Shown: piece by piece, positions 45,284 through 56,209 of the stretch
Position numbering within the stretch: position 1 is the stretch's first letter
How the letters are laid out: every line of letters starts with the position of its first letter
Source: Cyanidiococcus yangmingshanensis
Taxonomy: Eukaryota; Rhodophyta; Bangiophyceae; Cyanidiales; Cyanidiaceae
Direction of reading: 5' to 3'
Length of the DNA stretch: 64,000 nt
Assembly: GCA_013995675.1 (NCBI GenBank)
Contig: VWRR01000012.1
Location: 248,001-312,000, forward strand
Notes under the pieces: generated by a model
The model's database searches: none
What the model was told of the DNA's origin: nothing
Seen by the model: only the letters and a program-made list of their open reading frames with translations
Made by a program: the position numbers and the translations under genes

Positions 45284-45782
45284 AAACAACGTAAACGCGG
45301 AGCAAATGGCCATGTGGAGGCAGGTTCCGAAATGCTCCTATCGAGTCAGTTCGGCGTCAGGTTCGTTCCGGCCAGAAATGAGTGCACCATCTATCCGAAC
45401 GATTTCCCCATGGAACCAAGCATGTCCGCAGAGGTTCATCGACGAAAGCGGGCCGCCAACCAGTCGCTGTCTCTGGACCAGATGCATGCTCCTAACGTAC
45501 TCGCCATGAATCACTTGCTCACGGTGCACGAGCACGTAGAGTTGGAGGCGGATCAAGGGCGAACGTTGTTGAAAAAAGTTCCACGAACACGTTTTCTGAA
45601 TTTTATGGACCATGTATCCGGATTTCTCGCTGCCCAGACGCTTTTCCCTTCCGAGCCACCTGCACAAACACCGTTGCGTATCCGTTCATCCAGCGCCCTT
45701 TTCGCCACACTCCATGAGCGTTCATCCGGCCCGTACACCAGGAACTGTCCCTCGGACCATACAACGAAGAGCAAGTCCGTGC
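45284..45782. other. Intergenic, no supported gene
   Basis: The space lies between the convergent DUF2854 and peroxiredoxin genes. Overlapping frames on both strands lack motifs. Confidence 0.4.
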
Positions 45783-46451
45783 TCACGAAGCATGATGCGT
45801 GCCGTAACGTAAATACGCCTTTTTGGACGGCAAGTCAACCACCTCGAGACCATTTGCAAAGTTTTTTCCAACCACGTCGTCCGGGACAGAGCTCGGCACG
45901 ATAACCTTTGCACCCGGTTTCCAGTCCACTGGGGTCGCACAGTGCAAGCGATCGCTCACCTGGAGGGCGTCCACCACACGCAAAAGTTCATCAAAGTTGC
46001 GACCAATAGGGGCAGGATACGTCACCATGGCCCGGATTCGCCGCGTATCGTCCATGATAAGTACGGAGCGTACAGTGAACGGCATAGCGTCGTGACCGGG
46101 AGCCTCTGCCGGTAACATATGATACAACTTGGCTATCTTGCGTTCGGGATCCGCCACGATGGGATACTTCACCTCCGCCTTCCCATAAGCACTCACGTCC
46201 GCAACCCAGGATTTGTGAGAATCAACGTCATCGCAGCTGATGGCGAGCATCTTGACCCCACGACGAGCAAACTCATCCTGCAACTGGGCGGCACGAGCCA
46301 GTTCCGTCGTGCAGACAGGCGTAAAGTCCCGCGGGTGCGAGAAGAATATCACCCAGCTACCTTTGGCATACTCGCTAAACTTGATCGGACCCAGTTGCGT
46401 CTCTGCTTCAAAGTCGGGAGCAATATCGTTGATCAATAACGGTTTTGTCAT
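45783..46451 (-). CDS. PRDX6: 1-Cys peroxiredoxin (PRDX6 type)
   Basis: The protein has 222 residues, the usual 1-Cys length. The peroxidatic site is DFTPVCTTEL with C47; ISCDDVDSHKSWVADV and YPIVADPERKIAKLYHML follow, then the C-terminal CATPVDWKPGAKVIVP of the Prx6 subfamily. The frame is open upstream to 46553, but the first ATG is at 46449-46451, right before TKPLLINDIAPDF. It reduces H2O2 and lipid hydroperoxides, usually with glutathione help, and so may work with the glutathione reductase encoded 8 kb away. No targeting signal is apparent. Confidence 0.94.
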   Translation of the reverse strand: MTKPLLINDIAPDFEAETQLGPIKFSEYAKGSWVIFFSHPRDFTPVCTTELARAAQLQDEFARRGVKMLAISCDDVDSHKSWVADVSAYGKAEVKYPIVADPERKIAKLYHMLPAEAPGHDAMPFTVRSVLIMDDTRRIRAMVTYPAPIGRNFDELLRVVDALQVSDRLHCATPVDWKPGAKVIVPSSVPDDVVGKNFANGLEVVDLPSKKAYLRYGTHHAS

Positions 46452-47063
46452 GACGTGCCGCTCAGTGCGCTCTCGGGAGAGAGGGTACCCAAAGCAGCTA
46501 AGAACGTGTCTTGAGGATTCGACGCGGCTTCCAGATCGAAGCACGACCTGCAAGCCCGGGACGCATGGTGTGCAAGTCGTAAACGCTTGGGATCCAAAAA
46601 TTCCACGTCTCTAAACGAAGGAACATAAAAGGTTTCTAGGGCCGAAACCATATATTGCCGAGAACGTAGCGTCTGTGGAGAAGAAGGACGCGTTGTTGTA
46701 GCATAGAGTTCGAGCGGAAGCTGGGCCCCGAATCAGCTGCTTTGTTGACGTCAGCGCCTTTTACTCCATGATCGACCATTTTCCGATACACGTATCAGCG
46801 GAAGGGTTCCCGACCATCGGTTTCGAGTCTTAGCGTCCGACTCAGCAGCGATGGAACCAACTCACTCGGGCGAGGGCGAGACACGGGATACTCAAGGTGG
46901 TTCTCAAGTCGGAACGTCCGAGCCTTTTTCGACTCGATCGTCATCAACATTGGCCAGAAACTCAGCGTTGCCTCCATGCCAGACTAGACCTCGATCGACG
47001 GTACGTCCGAAACACGAGGTTCCTTCGCTAGATTCAAATCAATTACCCGCAAAACGAGTTCGG
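46452..47063. other. Intergenic, no supported gene
   Basis: The space lies between two minus-strand genes and presumably holds the peroxiredoxin promoter. Small frames have no motif. Confidence 0.4.
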
Positions 47064-49064
47064 TTACGATGTCGACTCGACTATGCGTCTGTCCTCCACG
47101 AGTGCTGTGTTCTGTTGCCCGATAAATGACTTCAAACCCGAGTCGGAAGCGCCCAGCTCAGCCCAGCTTCGGCAGCCAGAAATGATGTCGACGATGCCCC
47201 GAACGACGAGTTGAATCGGGCCTCGCAGCTGCTCCATGGTGTCGCGCTCGCGCAGCGTCACCGTTTGGTCCGCTAGGGAATCGAAATCGACCGTGATCCC
47301 GAAAGGGGTACCTACCTCATCTGCTCGAGCGTACCGTTTCCCGATAGAGGCGTTGCTGTCATCGACGCGCACAACAAGACGGTGCGCTGCCAAGGCGTCC
47401 TGCACGGCTCGAAGGACAGGTTCGAACACCTCGTTCTTGCTCAGTGGAAGGATGACGCATTTGACTGGAGCCATGGCTGGTCTGAGTGCAAGCACCGTTC
47501 GTGCCTCATCTCCGCCACTGCGACTATAAAAAGCATGCTCCAGAACGCAGTAGAGCAATCGCCCAATCCCGAACGAGGGCTCAATCACGCTGGGATAATA
47601 GTTACAGCCGTGGATTTTGCGTCTCACCTGTTCGAATGTGACCATCTCTTTGGTGATGGTAAAGTCACCTAGTTGACATTCACCGTGCTCCCCGAGCAGA
47701 TGCTGGATCCGCGTCTTGTCTGCCTCTTCGAGCTGCTCCAATGCCGCCAGGAGCTTGGGTGCATCGCCTTTGAAACGAGTTCCAATCGCCCGTTTGATTG
47801 GAGTGATCTGTAAAAAGGTTTCGTCTTGGGGTTCATCAAACTTGTCGTAGGCAACCAGCTCTATGTTCGAGGCTGCCGTATGCGCCTTGAGGTCGTAGCA
47901 GGCGCGGTCCGCCAGCCCAACACATTCTACCCAGCCGTAGGAGGTCTCGACCTCGAGGTCCCAACAGTCTTGGGCGTAATGCGCCATTTCGCTTGCCAAA
48001 TGCTGACGAAAGCGCATATGATCCGCTAAGATCCCTATCATCTGGGCAAATATCTGGGTGCGAGCAATGAAATACGCCAGCGTCTCATTATCGATGATGC
48101 GCTGCCGTACCGCCTCATCGGCCCGCATCCGTACCGGCCTCATATCCTCCCGAGAAGCTGCTTGAATCTGTTGGGCTCGCGGCAATAGAATCAACTCCAT
48201 GTCCTTAACGCGTTCAAACTTGGGGTGCTGCTTCCGTTCAGGATGCACAAAGTGCTCTATCTCGGCTTGAGCAAACTCCCGCACGCGCAAGATACCCGCT
48301 CGAGGAGATATCTCATTCCGGAACGAGAGCCCTATTTGCGCACATGCGAATGGCATACGCCCGTTATTGTAGTCCAACAGGCGCCGAAAGTTCACGAATA
48401 TCCCTTGAGCGGTCTCCGGTCGGAGATAGGCAGGTATGGCCCCAGTCGGGCCAATCTGAGTCTGGAACATGAGATTGAACGGATATGGGGCAGTGAGCGG
48501 TTCATTCGTCTCTGGAGTACGAATGTCAAAACGTTCATAGGCGCTGGTGAGGTCCTCAACGCTCATTTCCTCGATCTGTTGGAGGCACGTCTCCATAGCG
48601 GCCCGCTGTGTCCCCTCGGGATCAGCGCTTGGGTGTCGCTCGAGTGCTTCGATACGACTCTCCAGGCTGTCCCGAAGCAGGTGGTCCGCTCGGTAGCAAG
48701 CACCTGTCTTGACGTCGCGTACCATATAGTCCTGAAAACGATCGACGTGACCCGATGTTCGTAGAACTGGGTCGGGTGTCAACGTCGGCCCGTCGATCTC
48801 CAGCATGCCCTCCTCGATTACAAAATGCTCTCTCCAGAACTGAATGAGGTGGCTCTTCATAGCACAACCGGGCGGACCGTAGTCGTACAGACCTGCTACG
48901 CCGCCGTAAATCTCGAAAGCGGGGGCGATAAAGAAGCGACGTCGCAGCACCGTCTCTAACGCCTCACGATCGAACGTTTTCCGTTCAAATCGATGCGTAA
49001 CCATTTGCTGCTCCTTTGGACAGACTTGTGTCGCCAAAGCGGTACCATCAACACTCCCATCCAT
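47064..49064 (-). CDS. GARS1: Eukaryotic-type glycyl-tRNA synthetase (alpha2)
   Basis: The protein has 666 residues. Class II motifs include RRFFIAPAFEIYGGVAGLYDYGPPGCAMKSHL, motif 2 (GLSFRNEISPRAGILRVREF), ECVGLADRACYDLKAH and motif 3 (PSVIEPSFGIGRLLYCVLEH). The anticodon domain follows with PVKCVILPLS and DDSNASIGKRYARADEVGTPFGI. This is the eukaryotic/archaeal alpha2 enzyme, unrelated in chain architecture to the fused plastid GlyRS at 18-22 kb. The start is the first ATG (49062-49064); the open frame beyond it begins without an ATG. It lacks a long N-terminal WHEP extension. It probably serves the cytosol and perhaps mitochondria. It is head to head with DDX49. Confidence 0.95.
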   Translation of the reverse strand: MDGSVDGTALATQVCPKEQQMVTHRFERKTFDREALETVLRRRFFIAPAFEIYGGVAGLYDYGPPGCAMKSHLIQFWREHFVIEEGMLEIDGPTLTPDPVLRTSGHVDRFQDYMVRDVKTGACYRADHLLRDSLESRIEALERHPSADPEGTQRAAMETCLQQIEEMSVEDLTSAYERFDIRTPETNEPLTAPYPFNLMFQTQIGPTGAIPAYLRPETAQGIFVNFRRLLDYNNGRMPFACAQIGLSFRNEISPRAGILRVREFAQAEIEHFVHPERKQHPKFERVKDMELILLPRAQQIQAASREDMRPVRMRADEAVRQRIIDNETLAYFIARTQIFAQMIGILADHMRFRQHLASEMAHYAQDCWDLEVETSYGWVECVGLADRACYDLKAHTAASNIELVAYDKFDEPQDETFLQITPIKRAIGTRFKGDAPKLLAALEQLEEADKTRIQHLLGEHGECQLGDFTITKEMVTFEQVRRKIHGCNYYPSVIEPSFGIGRLLYCVLEHAFYSRSGGDEARTVLALRPAMAPVKCVILPLSKNEVFEPVLRAVQDALAAHRLVVRVDDSNASIGKRYARADEVGTPFGITVDFDSLADQTVTLRERDTMEQLRGPIQLVVRGIVDIISGCRSWAELGASDSGLKSFIGQQNTALVEDRRIVESTS

Positions 49065-49422
49065 AACGAACTGCTTGAGTAAAATCGCAACGGCCAAACA
49101 GCTACAATCAAGCGTCGCAACAACGCTTCGCACCGAACACTCGATTCGAAACCACACTCTAGTGGACCTAGACTAGAAACTATCGATCACGTTGACTCTC
49201 TCTCGTTTTTGAGGTTTCCAACCGCTTCGTCAGTGAAACTCGCTCGAACGAAACGGCTAGAACTCTATCGGACTAGTTACCGTCTGAAAGTCGGGGGTTG
49301 CCGTCGTTCGGGCTCGGCGCCCACCGACCTACCCCATACGCAGTACAGTTACGTTTCCGAGTGTCGGACGAGCTGGATTTTGATTCGACCCGCTCTCACT
49401 ACGTTCACGTCACGAACGAGTG
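49065..49422. promoter_or_regulatory. Divergent promoter region GlyRS / DDX49
   Basis: 358 bp lie between opposed ATGs of two translation-related genes. No element is named. Confidence 0.4.
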
Positions 49423-51047
49423 ATGGCAAGCTCTAGCGATGCATTTGCATCGTTAGGTCTGCAATCGTTTCTGTGTGAAGCATGCCGAGCTCTTCGGATT
49501 CAACGACCGACTCCGATTCAACGGGCCTGCATTCCAGCTGTGCTCGACTGAGCGGTACCGTCTGGTTATCGGTGCCGCAGAGACTGGCTCGGGCAAGACC
49601 GCAGCCTTTATCCTGCCCATCCTTCAGCTTCTTGCGCGTGATCCTTGCGGTCCATTTGCATTAGTCTTGACTCCGACGCGCGAGCTCGCTTTGCAGATCG
49701 CTGAACAGACGCTTGCGCTTGGCGTGCGGGTCGGGGTCCGAGTCGAAACAGTGATTGGCGGTTTGGACGCTGTCGTGCAAAATAGTGTTCTGGAGCGAGA
49801 GCGTCCGCACATACTGGTGGCTACTCCGGGACGTCTGGCAGCGTTTATCGAACATCAGCGGGGAGCACTATACGGGGACAGTCAGGGGGGGTCGGCTCGC
49901 CGTGGCCCCTGTCGATACTTCCAGACGATGCGTTTCTTGGTTCTCGACGAAGCAGACAGGCTCTTGGAGGAAGGTTTTACAGCAGATCTGGCGACCATCC
50001 TAGACGCTTTACCACCGCAACGCCGCACACTGCTTTTCTCGGCCACCATGTCGCGTCAAGTGGAACGAATCCAGCAGCTTTTCGTGGCCAGCACAGCAGC
50101 ATCCCAAATATTCACATTCGACGCGAACAGAAAAGCGAGTAGTCGAGGCATATATACAACAGTGGCATCACTGCGGCATCTTTACTTGTTTGTGCCGGCT
50201 CCAATCAAGGACGTTTACGCCGCGTACGTTTTACTGCATGTGGTCGGAGACGGAGAAGCAGCCGTTCTGCAGATGTTGCGGCGACGTCGACGGCATCGAG
50301 AAGCGCGAGCAGAGGATGATATTCTCGCTGCAGACGTCCTACCAGATGACCTTGCATCTAGCCCTTGTGCCGGTGGGGATCAGGAAGGACCCGCATCGGA
50401 GTCGCGCTCCACAGACATGGTTGGCGGGCCTGCCGTCCAGGCCATCGTCTTCACGATCAGCTGTGCCCAGTGTGCAGTGCTGGCTCGTCTTCTGGAGAGG
50501 CTTGGTCTTCCGGTCTCTGCTCTGCACGGCAGGTTATCGCAGACTCAGCGAATCGCTGCCCTGCAGCACTTCAAGTCTGGCAAGTCTCGCATCCTGGTGT
50601 GCACCGATCTTGCTGCGCGTGGTCTGGATATTCCCCAAGTGCATCTGGTGATAAACTTTGATATGCCACGAGATGCAAGCGTCTACGTCCATCGAGCTGG
50701 CCGTACGGCGCGCGCTGGGAGAAGCGGCAAAGCGCTGAGTTTGGTTACGCAGTACGACATTGCGCTCGTGCAGGCCATCGAAGCGACATGCGGTGTGCAA
50801 CTTGAGGAATGGGATGGACTTGGAAACGCCACCAACGACCGCCAAGTCATTGCGTATTCTGGCACCGGTGCTGAAAGCAAGGCGGATTGCTCGACTGGAG
50901 CTGCTTGAACGCGGGACTGCTTACGCGTACGGACCTCGACTTGATGGACCGCGCCGGAGAGCCGCGATATCGCAAAAGAGCCGCTCCGAGTACAAACTGA
51001 ATCGCATCAAGGCGTGTCTACTGACCATGAGTGGTATTTCTGGATGA
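49423..51047 (+). CDS. DBP8: DEAD-box RNA helicase DDX49/Dbp8; two frame changes
   Basis: About 540 residues in three frames. Frame 1 (49423-49551) is short but clearly the Q-motif region: FASLGLQSFLCEACRALR, then PTPIQRACIPAVLD before a TGA. Frame 2 (to 50908) holds AAETGSGKTAAF, PTRELALQ, ATPGRL, DEAD (VLDEADRLLEEG), SAT, then TDLAARGLDIPQV and HRAGRTARAGRSG. Frame 3 resumes the C-terminal tail with SLRILAPVLKARRIARLELLERG to 51047, like the tail of DDX49. Each join needs one base fewer, near 49540-49551 and in about 50800-50890. Dbp8/DDX49 acts in early 40S ribosome assembly in the nucleolus. An insertion of about 60 residues lies between the two RecA domains. Confidence 0.9.
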
Positions 51048-51788
51048 TTTTGGCTTCGTATACACGCCCAGCGGGATGCGACAAGCGAACGCATGGGTCT
51101 GGGGACTCCACGAAGGACAGCGCACCTCCAGCATGGTTGCCTAGTCGCTGTAGAGCCTCCAGCATCTCATTGAAAAGATCGGACATATCGCCAGTGTGTA
51201 CTATTCGGGAACCGATGCGTCGCCAGGAGCGATCCTCTTGGTGTGGCACCACCTCCTCTGAAGAGGACCTCACTTAGTTCCACGGTCCTCGTTTTAAAAC
51301 TGGACTCATTTCGGCCATGAATGTTCCGAACGAAGCGACGCTCCTCGAGACGAAGAACTCGCCGTCTCTTTTGTCTGCTGCAGAGCTGCCAACCCGTGGC
51401 CGGATGCATATCAATGCGGTACATGTACTTCCATTGACATTTTGGGGGTTCCAGAGCCCCAGAGATGGAAACGCCACCCGTTCGTCTCAAGCATCGTATG
51501 CCGTTCTGCATGGAATCGTATCCGAGTACGGTTCAGGGGGACCGCGGATTTTGGAGCGCCCGGTTCGTTCATCAGCATCAACATAATCGCATTCATCAAA
51601 AGCTGTATCGACCATGTGATATCGGGCCTCGCCGCAAACGATGTGAACGACATGCCATGACCTCATAAAAAGCCCTTTCACGAATCATGGAAAACGTTTG
51701 CATGCGGTGTAGATGGATCCCAAGTGCCCGATTCGGGGTCAGCACCGATTGAGGCCTCCCAGCAACGAACCTTGGATACGGAAACAGC
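51048..51788. other. Intergenic, no supported gene
   Basis: Small frames on both strands carry no motif. The region follows DDX49 and precedes an unresolved minus-strand coding-like region. Confidence 0.35.
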
Positions 51789-52600
51789 TTACTTCAGTCG
51801 AGCTTCCCCAATCCCGGTCGCAAGGATAATCCTGTTAGCTGCCTTTAAACTGGCCCTCTCGCCCTGGACGCCAAGTCTTACGCGTTCTGCTTGATGTCCG
51901 CGTTCGCTCATGACCTCTTTTGCTTCGAGAGCGTGTTCCAGCGCTGTTGCAGAAACTGCATGGACTCGACCAGAAAACGGTGTTGGCATAGACTGCACGT
52001 ATGGAGAAGGCCAAACGGGCGAGCCAATGCGACGCGCGCGAGACCGAGCAGACAGCGTACAGAGCAGCCTCATATTGGTTATCTGGCAGCAGATAGAAGC
52101 TTTCTTCGCCATCCAAGAAGTGATATCCTGGTACTGTTCGCCAAGTGACTCCTCGATCGCTGCAGTCGCACTCGCTCGAGAACCATATGTGTCCAGAGGA
52201 GGCCGCGGAGGTGGCGAGCGTTTACAACCAACACTATCGGCTCGCTGTTCGTTGCCGGAAGCAACCGTTTACACCCAGGTGAAGTCTCTCGAGTGAACGT
52301 GTAGGTAGAAACCCACTCTGGTGCTTGCATAGTCAGCCCGCAACGAATATCGTCCCAGACAACTTTCCGTTCTAGACCCGGTGCGAGTCGCACTCCCTGC
52401 TGTTTTACTGCATAGCTCGCATCAAGTGGTTGACAGCGCTGGATGGCGTGAAAGCGGTCCAACGCGCCCAACGTACAACCGACAGGGTACCGAGCTGCTT
52501 GCTTCCGGTTACGTCGCTGGTCTTCATCCGCGTCGTGGAGCGCCCTGTAAGCGAGTGCCGCCGCTTCGTCCGCTGACAGCGGTTGAAATAGTCGAATCAT
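51789..52600 (-). CDS. Unresolved minus-strand coding-like region in several frames
   Basis: A 173-codon frame with ATG (52079-52600) is followed by two overlapping frames (51835-52116 and 51789-52112), each offset by one base in the same sense as in the interrupted genes nearby. Segments with a protein-like look include LFQPLSADEAAALAYRAL in the first, FYLLPDNQYEAALYAVC in the second and ATALEHALEAKEVMSERG in the third. I recognise no family and cannot fix where frames would join. It could be an unknown interrupted gene or chance frames. Confidence 0.3.
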
Positions 52601-52934
52601 CGTCGGTGCAATGGCGAGGCCTTTTACATGGGCAGCTCCAATCCCTTATCACGCTATAAATAACGTCCTATATGATTGTTTTCAGCACAGCAGCGATAAG
52701 AGCCGCAGCTGGTGAACGTCGCGAACTAGAACGCGAAACAAAGAAGTGTATAAAAGGCTCGCGGATGCTGAGCGGCACCTTGATCGACCCGAGCAGGCAG
52801 ATGGATCCGCAGTTCCATTCTATTCAGGTTCACAAAGGAGCACGAGGAATCGATCCCGATCATTTTGTTTCCAAGCCAGGAAGAGAAGGACAGCGGGGCG
52901 CAAGCACTTCCCCAGGTGAAACCGATCGCTCCCA

Positions 52935-54352
52935 CTAATCAGCAGTAAAGTGACGGTGACAAAAGTTAGCAATGCGACTGAACGCCTCCGACAGCTTATC
53001 CATCGGTGCGCAGAAAGTTACCCGAAAGTAGCCCGGAGGGGCTCCAAAGCACTCTCCAGGCAATACGAGGACACTCTCCTCGGCCATAAGACGTTGAACA
53101 AACTCTAGTCCAGTCATACCGTCGTGTTGAATCTCGACCAAAACATACATCGCTCCGCGAGGACGCGAGGGCACAAGCAACGCCGGTATATGTGACAGCT
53201 GTTCATAGGCAAATCTAGCCTGTCTCGCGAGCGTTGCCCGGACACTCTCATGCCACTGCCGATTGACTTTTGTGAGAATCGAAGGTAGCGCAGCCTGCAC
53301 AAGTGAATTTGGTCCCAGGATTTTCATAGAGAGGCCTTCGAGTGCTCGCCGAACGGCGGCAAACTGCTCATCTGGGGTCGGGTCGTGGATCAAAATCCAA
53401 CCCATTCGCCACCCAGGTACGAGGAAACGTTTTGCTAGACCAGTCGACTGTCAGGACAGGGACCTGCGTTGCGAGGCTGGCAACAGGTGGTGCATCCAGC
53501 GGGCCAGGCCAGCCGCCTCGGTCTCCAGCCAGACGGTCGAAAACCATGCCACCATAGATTTCATCCGCCAGAATAACGAGGTGGTGGCGCTCCGCGAACG
53601 CGACGATCTCCCTCAAGTGCTCTCGCTCGTAGACACTCCCACATGGATTCATCGGATTGTTAAGGACGATGCATATCGTGCGCTCATCGACGAAGCTGGT
53701 CGGTCGCACCGCCTGGTTCGAGTCCGCTGATATGCCAGTCATGCTCCGGATCGACTGGATAGCGTCGAACTTGAGCGCCCAAATATGCACAAATCGTCTC
53801 ATAAAGCGGGAAACTCAAACTCGGGAGGAGTACGTTATCGCCAGGATCCAGCAGCGCAGAAAAACACAGATCAAGCGCGTGACTCGCTCCACTGGTGAGG
53901 ATCACATCACGCTTCTCATAGTGAGCGGCCGCGTCAACCAATGAACCACGACTACCCTCTCTTGCGCCGTTCAAGTATCCGTCCGACGACGAGTTGCGTC
54001 TCGAGCCGCGGAAACTAGCACTAGACGCTCTGCGTGCTGCCTCGGCGAGCACCTCGTTGGCCGCCTGAGCGACCGCCTCACGAGCGGCTTCGGTACCCAC
54101 CGCGGGAGGATAACCGTTCGCTCGACCGGAACGCACGGCCTCTATCACAGCCTCGTTGATCAAGTCAGCCGTGCGAAAGTTTCCGAAGACCGTCGGATCC
54201 CCAATAGATAAAGGAATCACTGTTTTATGGGGATTCGAGCGCAAGTCCAAGCCTTCGATCAGTTCACGAATCGGGTTACGTGTTCGAAGCGCAGCTGCGG
54301 ACGCTTTATAGAGTTTACGCTTATGGGTAGCGTCCACTTCTGCGCTATCCAT
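52935..54352 (-). CDS. Tyrosine aminotransferase-like PLP enzyme; two frame changes
   Basis: About 471 residues in three minus-strand frames. Frame 1 (53684-54352): NPIRELIEGLDL, IPLSIGDPTVFGNF, NGYPPAVGTEAAREAVA, VILTSGASHALDLCF. Frame 2 (53368-53802): IVLNNPMNPCGSV, ILADEIYGGMVF and the PLP lysine in SSKTF. Frame 3 (52935-53405): GWILIHDPTPDEQF, ILGPNSLVQAALPSIL, SRPRGAMYVLVEI, YFRVTFCAP. The joins are exact if one C is removed at each of two CC pairs: 53715-53716 gives GLEQAVRPTSF and 53423-53424 gives KTFLVPGWRMGW. The order and motifs fit the TAT branch of class I aminotransferases. It would transaminate tyrosine towards 4-hydroxyphenylpyruvate. A Ser/Arg-rich insertion of about 30 residues lies before the PLP-binding region. 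Confidence 0.9.
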
Positions 54353-54644
54353 ACGTTCAATATCTACAGAGGCACTTGATGTGACCGCCGCTGAAACCAG
54401 TCAAGAAGATGACCACTGCTCGTAGGCCCTCGAGCAAAGTCGCAGCACGACTGAATCTCCAGACGTTTTAACAAGACGTTGGCCGCTCCAGTCTCCGGTG
54501 CCATCTTGGCGAGTCAAACGGAGACGTGTTCTGCTTCGCTTCAGTTCGCAGGCCATTTGCGTAGATAATCCAGTCGTTTGAGAAGAACAGACACAATAGG
54601 TGTTTGTGTCTACCAGAGAGGCAAGTTCATAGACGTTTCCAGGC
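54353..54644. promoter_or_regulatory. Divergent promoter region aminotransferase / orphan gene
   Basis: 292 bp lie between opposed ATGs. No element is named. Confidence 0.35.
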
Positions 54645-55220
54645 ATGTTCACTATGCTTGCAAGTTGGTCAGGGCGACTGCGCCAGGACTTAAAGACAAC
54701 CACTTTGGTGACGAGGCGGTATGGTCGAAGCAGCCGCTCTGTAAGAGCGTGTGAACCGCTTCCCGAACGCAAAGAGAAGCTCCCAACGCAAAAGGCCGAG
54801 ACAACGAAGCCTTCATCCCGGGCTGCACCTGCGTTGAACAGTTCCGATACGTCGGATACTCGAAAGGAACAAAGCGGACGCGGCTTCGGTCCACGTGAGC
54901 GAAAGGAGCGCCTCGAAAAAGTCTTAGAAGCGTACGGTTTCGAACAAGAACGTGCAGGGCGAGAGCTCGACCGACTAAGTTCGGATAAGACTCGAGAGGA
55001 CGAGCGACTTGCAGTGAGGTTTTATTCGGGTATTCGGGCGCTCTTTGGCGGACAGGATGAAGCGCTCTACGCTGCAGAGCAGTGGCTGAATCGGTTGGTT
55101 CTAGTGTTCTTGGTCCTTGTGCTCTGTGCAGGCCTCGGAATCGTGTTTGAAGCTACCGCGGCATCACAGCGCTGGTCGGTTTCACCGGGTATTGCAGGGC
55201 TTTCTACGCGAGAAGGTTGA
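54645..55220 (+). CDS. Orphan single-pass membrane protein, possibly plastid
   Basis: The protein has 191 residues. The first 60 are basic and rich in Ser, Thr and Arg, as in an organelle transit peptide. A charged helical segment with GFGPRERKERLEKVLEAYGFEQE and ELDRLSSDKTRED follows, then one membrane helix, LNRLVLVFLVLVLCAGLGIVF, and a short tail. I recognise no family. The arrangement (transit-like start, soluble helix, C-terminal anchor) suggests an anchored organelle protein, but this is inference. Confidence 0.55.
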   Translation: MFTMLASWSGRLRQDLKTTTLVTRRYGRSSRSVRACEPLPERKEKLPTQKAETTKPSSRAAPALNSSDTSDTRKEQSGRGFGPRERKERLEKVLEAYGFEQERAGRELDRLSSDKTREDERLAVRFYSGIRALFGGQDEALYAAEQWLNRLVLVFLVLVLCAGLGIVFEATAASQRWSVSPGIAGLSTREG

Positions 55221-56209
55221 GCCATCGTTCACACCACTTCTCTTCACTTTCTTCGGGTTGTCAGTCCATGCTCGGTATCTATAAGGCAGTTCAAATTGAA
55301 GGCGATCAACGCGCACGCTATCGCGAGTGAAGGAGGACGCTCGAGACGTTCATTGCAGAGACGGCCCAGTCGTCATTTGGATCTGACAACTGCTTTTCGG
55401 CATGAACTGACTGTTGCGCATGAAGCAGGCCCGAGGCCTAGAATGGCGAGGCAGCGAATTTGTTCATGTCCCGACATATCTGCTACGGCTTTGCTAAAAG
55501 CTCTATTCAGAGTAGTAACACGAGAGCCTAAATAGGGGATCTGAGAATTCCGGGAGAGTTTCAGATAAGGAGGGTCAAGCTCCCTCAATTCTGGGAAAGC
55601 TGTCTTTTACGTTCTTTTAAATCCTGCTTAATCGCATTCCTGGTTGGCAGGTCGGTCGAGTGGACGAGGATCCTCTCGGGGCGTGTACAGTACGAAGCAA
55701 ACGTGTCGCTTACTTTCTCTCGGCGGACACGATAAGCAGAATCGGTAACCTGCTGTGCAGCTTTTGCGCACACTCGACTATTGTTCTGTTCAGCCGTCTC
55801 TCAAAGACTGCCTCGAATATGAGATGGTGTGGAGTGCGTAAGCAACTCCATAGACGCACTAGAATACCACATGCGTACCTTGATTCAAATGAGATGCGCA
55901 CAGTCGTCATCGTCGTACCGATGCTGAACAGAGGAACGCGAGGTCCTCGCACAAACCTATTGTGCCGGATCTCCTGATGGGCGCATTCGCCGGGCTGTCA
56001 CCAACACCAACAACATCATCAGTAGTCGTAATTGCTTTTGTTATAAAAGCAAGACGTTTGTGGCCTCAAGCTCTGATGATTGAACATGTGCTGTATCCGC
56101 AGCGCCCAGAGATCGAACGTGTCGTGCCGGAACCCACGCTTTTTATCGTGTGTGCGACTCGGTCTGACGCACTCCGACTCTCTGTCCATCCTCAGAAACG
56201 ATATAAACG
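55221..56209. other. Intergenic, no supported gene
   Basis: The space separates two convergent genes. Frames of 60-100 codons carry no motif; the area looks less G+C rich than the flanking genes. Confidence 0.4.

Noticed and set aside
45314-45904. Plus-strand open frame overlapping the peroxiredoxin gene
   Set aside because: It begins at a non-ATG codon and runs antisense into a conserved gene; no domain is seen.
53710-53740. GGTTCGAGTCC-like sequence resembling a tRNA B box
   Set aside because: It lies within the aminotransferase coding sequence, and no A box or cloverleaf could be drawn around it. Other TTCGA matches in the window also failed.
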